Shown one piece after another: positions 1 to 8,680 of a stretch of DNA of 64,000 bases. This DNA comes from Bradyrhizobium sp. CCGUVB1N3 (GTDB lineage Bacteria; Pseudomonadota; Alphaproteobacteria; Rhizobiales; Xanthobacteraceae), in the NCBI RefSeq assembly GCF_024199925.1, contig NZ_JANADR010000001.1, positions 2,294,001 through 2,358,000 on the forward strand. The letters run 5' to 3'. The translations under genes were made by a program, and so were the position numbers. The notes below the pieces were generated by a model, which was not told the DNA's origin, ran no database searches, and saw nothing but the letters and a program-made list of their open reading frames with translations. Numbering within the stretch: position 1 is the first letter of the stretch; each line of letters opens with the position of its first letter.

Positions 1-478
1 CCGGCAAATCGGTATCAAACCGCCCGGTCTGCGCGTCGAGCCCCTCGGCCGTGAGTTGCGCCAGCAGGTTCTCGCCGACCCGCGACCAGCTCCCGTCATG
101 CGCGCGCGCATATTGCTGGCCGCCAAAGGTGCGACGACCCTGATAGGCGAAAGCCGGAGCCACGATGCAGGATCTCCATGGCCCCGATCGCAGGCACGCC
201 CCGAGCTCGGCCGCCCAGGCGCCGCGCAACAGGCTATCGACCTTCTTGTAGGCGATCGCCCCGTCGCGCAGCAGCGGCGCGAGGCGCTCGACGATCGCAA
301 CACTCTCCGCCCTGTCGCGCTCCCGCGTGCCGGTATCGATCGCGAGGCAGGCGGGACGTTGCGAAGGCAGCGCCTCTGCCCATGTCACTTGAAGCGGTCC
401 GCACACGCCAACGAACTCGGCGGCCGTATCCAGCGCACCGGTCAGATCATCGGCGAGAAGGCGGAGCGATGGCCTCAC
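1..478 (-). CDS. Four-carbon acid sugar kinase family protein (DUF1537), N-terminal part
   Basis: The gene runs off the left edge, so only about 159 N-terminal residues are visible. Near the N-terminus is LADDLTGALDTA, followed by KKVDSLLRG and an APAFAYQGR-type motif, the pattern of the substrate-binding domain of the OtnK/DtnK-like family. Those enzymes phosphorylate four-carbon sugar acids such as threonate or erythronate derivatives. The GTG start at 478 overlaps the TGA of the upstream lyase gene (GTGA), so the two are translationally coupled. The real substrate is unknown, and the kinase C-terminal domain lies outside the window. Confidence 0.85.
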   Translation of the reverse strand, partial: MRPSLRLLADDLTGALDTAAEFVGVCGPLQVTWAEALPSQRPACLAIDTGTRERDRAESVAIVERLAPLLRDGAIAYKKVDSLLRGAWAAELGACLRSGPWRSCIVAPAFAYQGRRTFGGQQYARAHDGSWSRVGENLLAQLTAEGLDAQTGRFDTDLP

Positions 479-1377
479 ACCTGCTCCTTGACGAGCCCTG
501 TGGCCAGAAGCTTGTCGGCGTTCTCCTGCGACAACGGCAGCAGCGGCGGCCGCAGCCGGCGCCAGCCGGCGTGCCCCGTCTCTTGCGCCAGCAGCGTCTT
601 CAGCGAAGCAATCTGCGGGAACACGGACACGCGCTCGCGCGCCTTGATGATGCGGTTCTGCGCCGCCTCGAGCGCGGCGTCATCGTCGTTATAATGACGG
701 AATACGTAAGCGAGCTCACGCGCCACCAAATTCGAGGTTGCAGTGATGCAGCCCGCACCGCCCTTCTTCAGAAGCGGCAGCAGCAGCGGATCGGCGCCTG
801 CAAGCACCGCAAAACCCGGGAACTTCTCGATCATCGCGGTCATGTTGGCGAAGTCGCCGGAGGAGTCCTTGATGCCGACGATGACGTCCGGATAGGCCGC
901 GCGCAGCCGGGCGATCACCGCGTGCGGGATCGGCTGATGCGACATCTGGGGGATGTGATAGAGCACGACCTTGAGTCTGACATCAGCGACACGCTGAATG
1001 ACCTCGCTGTAGGAGGCATACAGCCCCTCGTCGGTGATGTCCTTGTAGTAGAACGGCGGCAGCATCACGACGGTGGTGACACCGAGCGAGAGGGCATGTC
1101 GCGTCAGTTCGACGGTCTCGGTCAACGCCGGCACGCCGGTTCCGGGCAGGAGCTTTGACGGCGCGATCCCCGCGCGGACGACGCTCTCGATCAGCGCCTT
1201 GCGTTCGCTCGCCGAAAACGAGTTCGCTTCACCGGTCGTGCCCAGCAACGCGATGCCGTCACAGCCTTCGCTGAGGAGACGGAGACAATGCTTGACGAAG
1301 ACGGCATGATCCGGCGCAAGATCGGCATCCAGCGGCGTCAACGCCGCGCAAAATACGCCTTTGGGCTGAACGTCCAT
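475..1377 (-). CDS. Dihydrodipicolinate synthase/N-acetylneuraminate lyase family protein
   Basis: About 300 residues, the usual size of this class I aldolase TIM barrel. Visible are GTTGE in the pyruvate-binding loop, LYHIP with the family tyrosine, and GIKDSSG with the Schiff-base lysine. The ATG at 1377 is preferred over an upstream ATG at 1431 because GGAGGAGC precedes it at good spacing. Neighbours (acid sugar kinase, symporter, sialidase-fold protein) point to a catabolic aldolase or dehydratase acting on a keto-acid sugar rather than lysine synthesis. The exact substrate cannot be read from the sequence. Confidence 0.88.
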   Translation of the reverse strand: MDVQPKGVFCAALTPLDADLAPDHAVFVKHCLRLLSEGCDGIALLGTTGEANSFSASERKALIESVVRAGIAPSKLLPGTGVPALTETVELTRHALSLGVTTVVMLPPFYYKDITDEGLYASYSEVIQRVADVRLKVVLYHIPQMSHQPIPHAVIARLRAAYPDVIVGIKDSSGDFANMTAMIEKFPGFAVLAGADPLLLPLLKKGGAGCITATSNLVARELAYVFRHYNDDDAALEAAQNRIIKARERVSVFPQIASLKTLLAQETGHAGWRRLRPPLLPLSQENADKLLATGLVKEQV

Positions 1378-1412
1378 GACGAGAGCTCCTCCATTGGCAT
1401 CCGGCCGATCCA

Positions 1413-1438
1413 TTGATCGGATTCCGAACAATTGTTGT
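1413..1438 (+). promoter_or_regulatory. Putative IclR-family operator, left arm
   Basis: A 26-bp element lies between the divergent lyase and iclR genes. It contains TTGATCGGA, then CGAACAA, then TGTTGT. An inverted copy identical at 23 of 26 positions lies at 2531-2556 before the symporter gene. The pairing of copies and the adjacent IclR gene suggest that this is the regulator's binding site; binding itself is inferred. Confidence 0.6.
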
Positions 1439-1607
1439 CAAACCTTGAGGAGGTGATTAGACTTCGCGGTCGCGGCCGTCAAGCGCGCAGCCCATGCCCT
1501 TCCATTCGGGACGGCTTCCCTGCTTGCCTGGCAAGCCGAAATAGAGCGCGGATTCGCGAGGAGTTCCAACTCTTTCCGCCGGGCGTCAGACGAGGGGGAA
1601 ACGAACA

Positions 1608-2405
1608 TTGGCCAAAACCACATCGCCAGCCGACAATCCCAAGAATTTCGTGAACTCGGTGGCCAAGGCCTTCGCAGTGCTGAAGAGTTTTTCGGCCGAA
1701 GAGTTCGAACTGACGATCACGGAGATTGCCGAGCGCGCCGAGATGGACCGCGGCACGGCGTTCCGCCTGGTGCAGACGCTGGTCAAGCTCGGCTACCTCC
1801 ATGCCAATGAGGCGACGCGCCATTATCGTCTCAGCCTGAAGTGCCTCGATCTCGGCTACACGGCGCTCTCCGCCGGGAATTTGCGCGGCCAGGCCGAACC
1901 GCTGCTGCGCGAACTTGTCCCGGCGCTCGGTGACGCCGCCTCGCTCGGCGTTCTCGACGGCAGCGACGTCGTCTACCTCGCGCGCGTCAGCGCCGGCCTC
2001 GACCGCCACAAGATCGATCGCAGGCCGGGCAGCCGGATCAAGGCCTACGCCGCCGCGCTCGGCCACGTCATGCTTGCGGGCCTGCCGAAAAACGAGCAGA
2101 TCGCGCGGCTCGAGGCCACCGAGCGGATCAAATTGTCGGAGCGCACGGTGACGGATCTGAAGGCGTTGCTCACGCGGCTCGATCAGGTGCGCAAGCAAGG
2201 TTATGCCGTCTCAGACGGCGAAAACGCCTATGGCCTGCGCACCCTCGCCGCACCCGTGTTCGGCCCCGACAAATCCATCGTGGCCGGTATCAGCCTCACC
2301 GTCGACGCCAACCGCATCGATATCAAGACGTTCGAGAAATCGGCGCTGCCAGAGGTGCTGCGCGTCGCCAAGCTCCTGACCAACGCGGTCCAGATGAGCG
2401 GCTAA
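1608..2405 (+). CDS. IclR family transcriptional regulator
   Basis: 265 residues with the two-domain IclR layout: an N-terminal winged helix (about 12-75; LTITEIAERAEMDRGTAFRLVQTL is the helix-turn-helix region) and a C-terminal effector domain. The start is TTG, preceded by GAGGGGGAA. It is transcribed divergently from the lyase-kinase arm and towards the symporter arm. The repeated 26-bp element in both flanking promoters suggests it controls both. IclR proteins usually sense small organic acids, in line with an acid-sugar substrate. Whether it represses or activates cannot be told from sequence. Confidence 0.9.
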   Translation: MAKTTSPADNPKNFVNSVAKAFAVLKSFSAEEFELTITEIAERAEMDRGTAFRLVQTLVKLGYLHANEATRHYRLSLKCLDLGYTALSAGNLRGQAEPLLRELVPALGDAASLGVLDGSDVVYLARVSAGLDRHKIDRRPGSRIKAYAAALGHVMLAGLPKNEQIARLEATERIKLSERTVTDLKALLTRLDQVRKQGYAVSDGENAYGLRTLAAPVFGPDKSIVAGISLTVDANRIDIKTFEKSALPEVLRVAKLLTNAVQMSG

Positions 2406-2530
2406 TCCTTCTTCCAAACCGGGAACCCATTGAACGCGCCGCAGCAATGCATACGCGGCGGGGTGCGACCCAGCGCCGCGTCAACGCGTGCGCTTGACGG
2501 AAGGCGCTCGGGCAGGTGTAATAGCTACTA

Positions 2531-2556
2531 ACAACATTTGTTCGCATTCCGATCAA
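2531..2556 (-). promoter_or_regulatory. Putative IclR-family operator, right arm
   Basis: Read on the minus strand this is TTGATCGGAATGCGAAC followed by AAATGTTGT. It matches the element at 1413-1438 at 23 of 26 positions. It sits 74 bp upstream of the symporter start, a sensible place for an operator controlling the symporter-sialidase-SDR operon. Confidence 0.6.
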
Positions 2557-2629
2557 ATAGCAGTCGGACAAAACCGGACATAGCGGGCTTCACAACACCG
2601 CGTCCGTGTCACCAGAGGAAACACCAACG

Positions 2630-4066
2630 ATGCAAGCCATCCTCAATGGAGAAAGCACGCTCATCGTCACGATGATCGCCGCCTACACCGCCTTCACGTC
2701 GTGGCTCACGATCAAGCTGCGAAGCAAGACGAGCGATCAGTTCATGACCGGGGCGCGCGCCATGCCCGCGGTGGTCGTCGGCGTGCTGATGATGTCCGAG
2801 TTCGTCGGCGCCAAGTCGACCGTCGGCACAGCGCAGGAAGCGTTTCAGTCCGGCATGGCCGCCGGATGGGCCGTGCTCGGCGCCTCGATCGGCTTCCTTC
2901 TGTTCGGGTTCTTGATGGTGAAGAAGCTCTACAATTCCGGCGAATACACGATCTCGGCCGCGATCGCGCAGAAATACGGCAAGTCGACCATGCTCACCGT
3001 GTCGGTGATCATGATCTACGCGCTGCTGCTCGTGAACGTCGGCAACTATGTCAGCGGCGCAGCAGCCATCGCCACCTCGCTGCATATCAGCCTGCCCGTT
3101 GCAATGTGCATCATCGCCGTGGTCTCTACGTTCTATTACGTGTTCGGCGGCCTGAAGGGCGTGGCCTGGGTCACGATCCTGCACAGTGCCATCAAGGTCG
3201 TCGGCATCCTCATCATCTTCGCGGTCGCAATGTCGTTGACCGGCGGGATCGCGCCGATGCAGGCGAAGCTGCCGGCCTATTACTTCAGCTGGGACGGCAA
3301 AATCGGCTTCACGACCATCTTTGCCTGGACCTTCGGTACGGTCGGCGCGATCTTCTCGACGCAGTTCATCGTGCAGGCGATCTCCTCGACGCCGAGCGCC
3401 GATGACGCCCGCAAGGCGACCTTCTACGCGGCCGCGTTCTGTCTCCCGCTCGGCTTCCTGCTCGCCCTGATCGGCGTTGCGGCCAAATTCCTCTATCCGG
3501 ACATGAACAGCCTCTACGCGCTGCCGGTATTCTTGGAGAAGATGCCGCCGCTGGCCTCCGCCTTCGTGACGACCTCGCTGGTCGCCTCGATCTTCGTCAG
3601 CGTCTGCACGGTCGCGCTCGCGATCGCCTCCCTCGTGGTGCGCGACTTCTATGTCCCCTACTGGAAGCCGACGCCGGAGCGCGAGCTGAAGATGACCCGC
3701 GTATTCTCGGTCGTGATCGGCATCGCGCCGCTGGTGTTCGTGTTCTTCATTCCCGAGATCCTCAAGCTGTCGTTCTTCACGCGCGCGCTCAGGCTGTCGA
3801 TCACCATCGTCGCCATGATGGGCTTCTATCTGCCGCTGTTTGCCAGTAACCGCGGCGCGACCGCGGGCCTGATCGGGGCCGCGGTCTCGACGACGGTCTG
3901 GTATCTGCTCGGAAATCCCTTCGGCATCGACAACATGTACATCGCAGCGGCGACGCCCCTGGTCGTGATGGCGATCGAGCGTCTCGTGCTCGGCCGCCCG
4001 CCCGCTGAGCGCGCCGCGCCGACGGCCGCGCAAGCCAATACTCTCGTGGAAAGGACTTCAGCATGA
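2630..4066 (+). CDS. Sodium/solute symporter (SSS) family transporter
   Basis: 478 residues, almost wholly hydrophobic, with about 13 membrane segments and the SSS-type pattern of paired helices (MTGARAMPAVVVGVLMMSEF near residue 40, FYYVFGGLKGVAW near 170). ATG 2630 is chosen over a GTG eight codons upstream because AGAGGAA lies 10 bases before it. It starts the right arm and overlaps the sialidase-fold gene by ATGA, so the pair is co-translated. Its substrate is presumably the acidic sugar handled by the neighbouring enzymes; this is inferred from context only. Confidence 0.88.
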   Translation: MQAILNGESTLIVTMIAAYTAFTSWLTIKLRSKTSDQFMTGARAMPAVVVGVLMMSEFVGAKSTVGTAQEAFQSGMAAGWAVLGASIGFLLFGFLMVKKLYNSGEYTISAAIAQKYGKSTMLTVSVIMIYALLLVNVGNYVSGAAAIATSLHISLPVAMCIIAVVSTFYYVFGGLKGVAWVTILHSAIKVVGILIIFAVAMSLTGGIAPMQAKLPAYYFSWDGKIGFTTIFAWTFGTVGAIFSTQFIVQAISSTPSADDARKATFYAAAFCLPLGFLLALIGVAAKFLYPDMNSLYALPVFLEKMPPLASAFVTTSLVASIFVSVCTVALAIASLVVRDFYVPYWKPTPERELKMTRVFSVVIGIAPLVFVFFIPEILKLSFFTRALRLSITIVAMMGFYLPLFASNRGATAGLIGAAVSTTVWYLLGNPFGIDNMYIAAATPLVVMAIERLVLGRPPAERAAPTAAQANTLVERTSA

Positions 4067-5256
4067 TCGCGGATACCGAGATCGCGGCCGACGGTGTCGT
4101 GCGCCGGGCGGCCGGCGATCCCGACCGGTTCGACGCCTTCATTCCGTCGCCCTGCGTGCAGAACCACGCGGCCAATCGGATGCCGCTTGCCAACGGCGAT
4201 CTCGGCTGCGTCTGGTTCGGCGGCACGCAGGAAGGCATGTCGGACATATCAGTCTATTTCTCCCGCCTGGCCCGTGGCGCCACGCAATGGTCGACGGCCG
4301 AAAAGTTGTCCGATGATTCCAAGCGTTCCGAGCAGAATCCGATGCTGTTCCCTGCCCCGGATGGCGCGCTGTGGCTGATATGGACGGCGCAGCTTGCGGG
4401 AAACCAGGACACCGCCTTCATCCGCAGACGCCTCTCACGCGACCACGGCCGGACCTGGGGCCCGATCGAAACGCTGTTTCCGGAACAGCGCGGCCGCGGC
4501 ACCTTCATCCGGCAGCCGATCGTGGTGCTCGACAATGGCGACTGGCTCCTGCCCGTCTTCTATTGCCACAGCACCCCGGGACGCAAATGGAACGGCGACG
4601 AGGACACCAGCGCGGTGAAGATTTCCTCCGACGCGGGCGCGACCTGGCGCGACGTGGACGTGCCGGGAAGCCGCGGCTGCGTGCATATGTGCATCGAGCG
4701 CCTTGACGACGGCTCGCTGCTCGCACTGTTCCGCAGCCGCTGGGCCGACAACATCTATCAGAGCCGGTCGGCAGATCACGGCCGCACCTGGTCGGCGCCG
4801 GTCGCAACCAGCCTTCCGAACAACAACTCCTCGATCCAGTTCACGCGTCTTGCGGACGGGCATCTCGCGCTCGTCTTCAATGACAGCAGCGCCAATGCCG
4901 CGACCGAGCGCCGTCTTTCGCTCTACGACGAGATCGAGGACGAACTGCCGCCAGTGATCGCAGAGGACGGCAGCAAGGCGGACGGACGCACCGCCTTCTG
5001 GGGTGCGCCGAGAGCGCCGATGACGCTCGCCGTCTCGGCCGACGGCGGACGGAGCTGGATCAAGCGCGACGTCGAGACCGGCGACGGCTATTGCATGACG
5101 AACAATTCGCGCGACCAGACCAACCGCGAGCTGTCATATCCCTCGGTCAAGCAGACCTCCGACGGCGCACTTCACATGGCTTTCACCTTCCATCGGCGGG
5201 CGATCAAGCATGTTCGCGTGACCGAGCCATGGGCCAGGCGCGCGGCCGGGGACTAG
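4063..5256 (+). CDS. Sialidase-fold (BNR/Asp-box) protein, predicted cytoplasmic glycoside-processing enzyme
   Basis: 397 residues with four clear Asp-boxes (S-x-D-x-G-x-T/S-W) at about 125-132, 188-195, 236-243 and 325-332, the hallmark of the six-bladed sialidase propeller. FIR followed by QP near residue 149 and conserved arginines further on could form the acid-sugar pocket. There is no signal peptide, so unlike classical exosialidases it should act in the cytosol on an imported substrate. It is coupled to the symporter by a 4-bp overlap and followed after one base by an SDR. It may be a hydrolase or a lyase of another acidic sugar; sialic acid itself is only one possibility. Confidence 0.82.
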   Translation: MIADTEIAADGVVRRAAGDPDRFDAFIPSPCVQNHAANRMPLANGDLGCVWFGGTQEGMSDISVYFSRLARGATQWSTAEKLSDDSKRSEQNPMLFPAPDGALWLIWTAQLAGNQDTAFIRRRLSRDHGRTWGPIETLFPEQRGRGTFIRQPIVVLDNGDWLLPVFYCHSTPGRKWNGDEDTSAVKISSDAGATWRDVDVPGSRGCVHMCIERLDDGSLLALFRSRWADNIYQSRSADHGRTWSAPVATSLPNNNSSIQFTRLADGHLALVFNDSSANAATERRLSLYDEIEDELPPVIAEDGSKADGRTAFWGAPRAPMTLAVSADGGRSWIKRDVETGDGYCMTNNSRDQTNRELSYPSVKQTSDGALHMAFTFHRRAIKHVRVTEPWARRAAGD

Positions 5257-5257
5257 G

Positions 5258-5941
5258 ATGATGCGAGGGCGGCCCCACGCGCTCGTCACAGGCGCGAGTT
5301 CAGGGATCGGCGCCGCGATCGTCGAACGCCTGCTGCGCGACGGCTGGCGTGTCACCGGCATCAGTCGCCGCCCCGCGCCCTTCGACCATCCGGCGTTTGA
5401 TTATCTGTCGCTTGATCTCGGCGACGTCGATGCCATTGCGCCTGCCGTCGCAGGCATCGCACCGACGGCTCTCGTTCATGCCGCAGGCGTTCTCAGGGTC
5501 GGCCAGCTTGGCGCGCTCAACCATGACGACGGCGCCGCGATGTGGCGGCTGCATGTCGATGTCGCCGAGCGCCTCGCCAATGCGCTGGCGCCGCGCCTGC
5601 CCGAGGGCGGGCGTATCGTCTTCATCGGCAGCCGGACCGCATCGGGCGCATCCGGCCGGGGACAATATGCTGCGACGAAAGCGGCGCTGGTTGCGCTCGC
5701 GCGTTCATGGGCGGCCGAGCTCGCCCCACGCGGCATCACGGTCAACGTCGTTGCACCCGCCGCGACCGAAACGCCGATGCTAAACGATCCGACGCGCGCC
5801 AATGTGACGCCCAAGTTGCCGCCGATCGGCCGCTTCATTCGCCCCGAGGAAGTCGCTGCCAGCGTCGCGTTCCTGCTCTCGGCGGAAGCAAGTGCAATCA
5901 CCGGGCAGCAACTCGTGATCTGCGGCGGCAGCTCGCTCTGA
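5258..5941 (+). CDS. Short-chain dehydrogenase/reductase
   Basis: 227 residues, a classical SDR. It has the cofactor motif TGASSGIG near residue 12, a shortened HAAG in place of NNAG near 72, and a catalytic Ser-Tyr-Lys set in GSRTASGASGRGQYAATKAAL. It begins one base after the sialidase-fold gene, so it belongs to the same operon and probably oxidises or reduces a hydroxyl of the same sugar acid. Cofactor preference is not clear from the sequence. Confidence 0.88.
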   Translation: MMRGRPHALVTGASSGIGAAIVERLLRDGWRVTGISRRPAPFDHPAFDYLSLDLGDVDAIAPAVAGIAPTALVHAAGVLRVGQLGALNHDDGAAMWRLHVDVAERLANALAPRLPEGGRIVFIGSRTASGASGRGQYAATKAALVALARSWAAELAPRGITVNVVAPAATETPMLNDPTRANVTPKLPPIGRFIRPEEVAASVAFLLSAEASAITGQQLVICGGSSL

Positions 5942-6022
5942 GAGCGACGCTCGCGCGCGGCTTGCCAGATCACACCTGCCGCGCTCTACTCATCATGTCC
6001 TGACTCTGGGAGGAGACACGAC

Positions 6023-7975
6023 ATGGAACGCTGCGCCGCTCTGTTGAGCGGGCTGATTGCCCTCGCCTGCTCTGCGCCCGCCAGCGCAGAGGTCACACGG
6101 TTCAACGTCCTCGATCGCACCACCTCAGCCCTGCAAGGCCGCAGCTTCGGCCCCGCCGGTCAGGTCGAGAAGATCTCGGCCAGCGCCACCATCGCGCTCG
6201 ATCCGGCCAATCCCCACAACGCCGTGATCGCCGATCTCGACCGCGCGCCGCGCAATGGCGACGGCAAGGTGGAGGCCACCAGCGACGTCGTCATCCTCCG
6301 TCCTGCCCATCCGAACGGCATCCTGCTGTTCGAAATACCGAACCGCGGGCGCAGGCTGATCTCAGCCTGGTTCGACAACAGCTCGATCCAGGGAAGTATC
6401 CGTCTCGATCAAGCCGACGACGCCGGCCGCGGCTTCCTGCTGTCGCAAGGCTACACGCTGGTCTGGGCCGGCTGGCAGGCGGATGCACCCACGGGCGCCG
6501 GCATGCTTGGCCTACAGGTGCCGGTCGTTACAGGGATCACCGGGCCGGTCCGCGAGGAGTGGAGCTTCGGCGACACGACCAGCCCGCATCGCGCGACACT
6601 GAGCTATCCCGTCGCGGAGCGGGCCAGCGCGCAATTGTCGGTGCACGCCCGCGCTGACGATCCGCGGCAAACACCGCCAGAGCTCAAGTTCACCTTCATC
6701 AACGACACGACGATCGAGATCACGCGCCCGCCCGGCCTTATCCCGGATGCGCTGTACGAGCTGACCTACACGGCGCGCGATCCCAAGGTGACCGGCATGG
6801 GTCTCGCCGCGATCCGCGACGTCACCGCTTTCCTGCGGCGCGAGCGCGGTCCGACCGATCCGCTCGCGGCCGACGGCCAAAGCGGCATCTCGCGGGCGAT
6901 CGGGCTCGGCATCTCGCAGTCCGGCCGCGTGCTTCGCGACGTGCTTTATTACGGAATGAACGGGGACGAAGCCGGACGTCTGGTGTTCGAGGCGATGATG
7001 CCGATCATTCCAGGCGCGCGGCGAAGCTTCACCAACGACCGCTTCGCCGAGCCTGGCCGCAATCCGGGCCCGGAGTTCGACCGGCTCTATCCCGTGCTGC
7101 GCTTCCCCTTCACCTATGCCGTCACGGAGGATGTCTACACTGGCCGGCGCGACGGGCTGTTGCTCCGCTGCAGCCAGACCAACAGCTGTCCGCGCATCAT
7201 GCAGATCGACTCCGAGTTCGAGTTCTGGGGGTCCGAAGCGAGCCTGCTCGTCACCGACACGCGCGGCCGCAATCTGGAGCCACCGCCCGAGGTGCGTCTC
7301 TACATGGTCGCAGGCAGCCCACACGGCAATATCGCGAGCGCCGTCGTCACCCATAGACCGACTTGCACGCTGCCGCTCAATCCCGTCTATGGCGGCCCGG
7401 CCTTCCGTGCGCTGCTGACCGATTTGCGCGCGTGGATCACCGAAGACGTGCCTCCGCCCGCAAGCCGCTACCCGACACTCGCGCAGAATACGCTTGCAAC
7501 AGCCGACGATGTCTATCCGGTGCCGATCCCAGGCCTCGGCTATCGCGCCCAATATGCGCGTGCGCAGGCAATCGAACAGGCAGCTCCATTGCCGAAGGTG
7601 CACGGCGAATACCCGCTCTATCTGCCGCGCGCCGGCGCTGATGGCAACGCGCTGGCCGGCGTCCGGCTGCCGTTGCTTGCTGCGGCTCGCGCGACCTACA
7701 CCGGATGGAATGCGATCGCCGGGGCAGACGGGGCGCAGACGCTGTGTACCCAGATGGGCGGTACGCTGGCGTTCGCCGGCACGCGCGCAGAGCGCCTCGC
7801 CGCCCGCGATCCCCGCCCCTCGATCGAGGAGCTCTATCCCACGCCGGATGCTTATGTGGCCGCAGTCAAGGCGGCAAGCGTGCGAATGGTCGACGACCGC
7901 CTGCTCCTCCCCGAGGATGCAGCCGATGCCATCGCCGCGGCACAAGCCGGCACGCTGGCCCGGCTCGCGCCTTGA
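6023..7975 (+). CDS. Secreted alpha/beta hydrolase domain-containing protein (Abhydrolase_10-like)
   Basis: 650 residues beginning with a signal peptide that probably ends at PASAEV (about residue 23), so the protein is periplasmic or exported. The body has SGRVLRDVLYYGMN (near 305), where a GxSxSGR-type nucleophile elbow (GLGISQSGR) is present, and a long C-terminal part with a conserved hydrophobic core. I recognise the large alpha/beta-hydrolase-domain family often found near aromatic or lipid catabolism. Good SD (GGGAGGAGA) precedes ATG 6023. The substrate is unknown, and an 81-bp gap leaves it uncertain whether it belongs to the upstream operon. Confidence 0.75.
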   Translation: MERCAALLSGLIALACSAPASAEVTRFNVLDRTTSALQGRSFGPAGQVEKISASATIALDPANPHNAVIADLDRAPRNGDGKVEATSDVVILRPAHPNGILLFEIPNRGRRLISAWFDNSSIQGSIRLDQADDAGRGFLLSQGYTLVWAGWQADAPTGAGMLGLQVPVVTGITGPVREEWSFGDTTSPHRATLSYPVAERASAQLSVHARADDPRQTPPELKFTFINDTTIEITRPPGLIPDALYELTYTARDPKVTGMGLAAIRDVTAFLRRERGPTDPLAADGQSGISRAIGLGISQSGRVLRDVLYYGMNGDEAGRLVFEAMMPIIPGARRSFTNDRFAEPGRNPGPEFDRLYPVLRFPFTYAVTEDVYTGRRDGLLLRCSQTNSCPRIMQIDSEFEFWGSEASLLVTDTRGRNLEPPPEVRLYMVAGSPHGNIASAVVTHRPTCTLPLNPVYGGPAFRALLTDLRAWITEDVPPPASRYPTLAQNTLATADDVYPVPIPGLGYRAQYARAQAIEQAAPLPKVHGEYPLYLPRAGADGNALAGVRLPLLAAARATYTGWNAIAGADGAQTLCTQMGGTLAFAGTRAERLAARDPRPSIEELYPTPDAYVAAVKAASVRMVDDRLLLPEDAADAIAAAQAGTLARLAP

Positions 7976-7978
7976 AGC

Positions 7979-8130
7979 GCGATGAGATTGGGATGAATCA
8001 TCATCGCGCTTTAGGTTATTGTTTAAGCATGAACTCCGCGCAAACGCGTTCCGCGTTTGTCGCGAGGGAAAACCGCTTCACACTTTGCACTAAACGCGGC
8101 CCTTCGGGTCCGGATCATGCTCCAGCGATT
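7979..8130 (+). repeat. Intergenic palindromic repeat of Bradyrhizobium type
   Basis: The 300-base gap between the hydrolase and the response regulator is filled by a mosaic element. It begins GATGAGATTGGGATGAATCA, includes TTTAGGTTATTGTTTAAGC, the palindrome AAACGCGTTCCGCGTTT and GGCCCTTCGGGTCC, and ends at GGATCATGCT, which pairs with the upstream AGCATGA. I recall near-identical sequences scattered through Bradyrhizobium genomes. No gene is supported here. Confidence 0.6.
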
Positions 8131-8276
8131 CCTGCGCGAGCGAAGTGCCGGCAAGCCGGCAGCGGCCGAGTATACATCTGTATAGTCGCCGCGATTGGCG
8201 GTTGGACCTAAGCTCCTATCAACGGTCGGGATCATCGTTGTCGTCCCGACGATGCCCGTTTTCGGGATTGCGGATC

Positions 8277-8651
8277 GTGCAAGTGCCCCATGCAGGACGA
8301 CTCGTTGCGATCGTAGACGACGACAACTCGGTTCGTACCGCAGTTGGCGGGTTGCTGCGCTCCATTGGTGTTCCTGCGCAGGTCTTTGCGTCTGCGGAGG
8401 AGTTTCTGCGCTCCGCGAATATGGATCAGGTTGGTTGCCTGGTCGTCGACGCCAATATGCCGAACATGAGCGGACTTGATCTGCATCAGACGCTGCTCGG
8501 CCAGGGAAATTTGATCCCCACGATCGTGATAACCGCCTACCCGAGCGACCATGTTCGTGCTCGCGCCGAGCAGAACGGCGTGCGTCGCCTGCTCACCAAG
8601 CCGTTCAACGATGACGATCTGCTCAGAGCCATTCATGATGCCTTGTCATGA
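8277..8651 (+). CDS. Single-domain response regulator (receiver only, FixJ-like)
   Basis: About 124 residues forming one receiver domain: acidic pair in VDDDNSVR, phospho-acceptor Asp in VVDANMPNMSG, a Thr in VITAYP and the conserved Lys in LLTKPF. No DNA-binding or output domain follows, so it probably acts by phosphotransfer or protein contact. The start is uncertain: GTG codons at 8277 and 8283 are both possible and neither has a strong SD. It converges on another FixJ-type regulator 29 bases away. No sensor kinase is next to it. Confidence 0.82.
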   Translation: MQVPHAGRLVAIVDDDNSVRTAVGGLLRSIGVPAQVFASAEEFLRSANMDQVGCLVVDANMPNMSGLDLHQTLLGQGNLIPTIVITAYPSDHVRARAEQNGVRRLLTKPFNDDDLLRAIHDALS

Positions 8652-8680
8652 TGCCTTGGCCTGAAGCGGCCTGCTGACCC

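Noticed and set aside
2609..4033. 474-codon minus-strand frame opposite the symporter
   Set aside because: Highly charged RDH-rich translation typical of the antisense of a membrane protein; the plus strand has an obvious SSS transporter.
7976..8276. Reading frames within the gap before the response regulator
   Set aside because: They coincide with the palindromic repeat and have no plausible SD or family match.
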